Part shown: one piece after another, positions 6,441-6,474 of the stretch | Layout: every line of letters begins with the position of its first letter | Numbering within the stretch: position 1 is the first letter of the stretch | Assembly (NCBI GenBank): GCA_023663205.1 | Contig: JAMPHX010000075.1 | Span: 1-6,474 of the forward strand | Direction: 5' to 3' | Origin: Corallococcus sp. | Lineage (GTDB): Bacteria > Bacillota > Clostridia > Christensenellales > CAG-314 | DNA length: 6,474 bases | Notes under the pieces: model-generated | Database searches by the model: none | Seen by the model: the letters and a program-made list of their open reading frames with translations, nothing else | Told to the model about the DNA's origin: nothing | Made by a program: the position numbers and the translations under genes

Positions 6441-6474
6441 GTCATTGCGAACGAGCGTTAGCGAGTGCGGCAAT
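6441..6474. repeat. Probable dispersed palindromic intergenic repeat (cut by window edge)
   Basis: GTCATTGCGAACGAGCG runs into a complementary-looking arm ending GTGCGGCAAT. ATTGC (6444-6448) pairs with GCAAT (6470-6474), with partial pairing inside. The GTCATTGCGA... form resembles short palindromic repeats scattered between genes in many bacterial genomes. Copy number cannot be judged here; only one copy is present. Confidence 0.5.

Larger units (their letters stand above)
5778..6474. other. AT-rich intergenic region without a recognisable gene
   Basis: About 700 bp with no credible coding sequence. It holds the control region of the giant gene, several inverted repeats, a terminator and a partial palindromic repeat. 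Its base composition is visibly more AT-rich than the coding part. The open frames here are short, lack ribosome sites, start at TTG and encode low-quality sequence. I see no tRNA or other known RNA fold. The stretch 6362-6440 shows nothing recognisable. Confidence 0.75.

Noticed and set aside
1..6474. CRISPR array, tRNA, rRNA or transposase
   Set aside because: No regularly spaced short repeats, no cloverleaf, no rRNA-like sequence and no transposase motifs were found on either strand.

Overview
The window holds one very large protein-coding gene on the minus strand and about 700 bp of AT-rich non-coding DNA upstream of it. I checked the minus frame codon by codon from the ATG at 5777 to the left edge. 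It contains no stop, so at least 1925 codons are present and the gene runs off the window before its C-terminus. Every other open frame inside 1-5777 is a shadow of this gene.

The encoded protein is a giant exported, membrane-anchored surface protein. In order it has: a signal peptide (about residues 1-47); an N-terminal globular module (about 65-375) resembling the DUF6273 / FGE-sulfatase-like modules of Clostridia-type surface proteins; an array of Ig-like (MBG-like) units, two of which are clear tandem copies with a 118-residue period; a long beta-rich stalk with further degenerate repeats; one transmembrane helix (about 1799-1821); and a cytoplasmic tail that is Lys/Ala/Glu-rich and then Gln/Met-rich. 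No LPXTG sortase motif precedes the membrane segment within the window.

The upstream region (5778-6474) contains a good Shine-Dalgarno site, a sigma-70-type promoter about 190 bp before the start codon, an inverted repeat able to fold in the leader RNA, further AT-rich inverted repeats, a strong bidirectional intrinsic terminator (6324-6361), and a short palindromic sequence cut by the right edge that looks like a dispersed intergenic repeat. I see no RNA gene, no CRISPR and no transposase.

The organism is most likely a Firmicutes/Clostridia-type bacterium of moderate GC. This rests on the GAGGGTGA-type ribosome site, the DUF6273-like plus MBG-like architecture and the AT-rich spacer with a Rho-independent terminator. 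It is inference; no marker gene is present. The most testable unusual feature is an 8-G tract at codons 10-12, where gain or loss of one G would stop translation before export, as expected for a phase-variable surface protein. I see no multi-gene system in this window.
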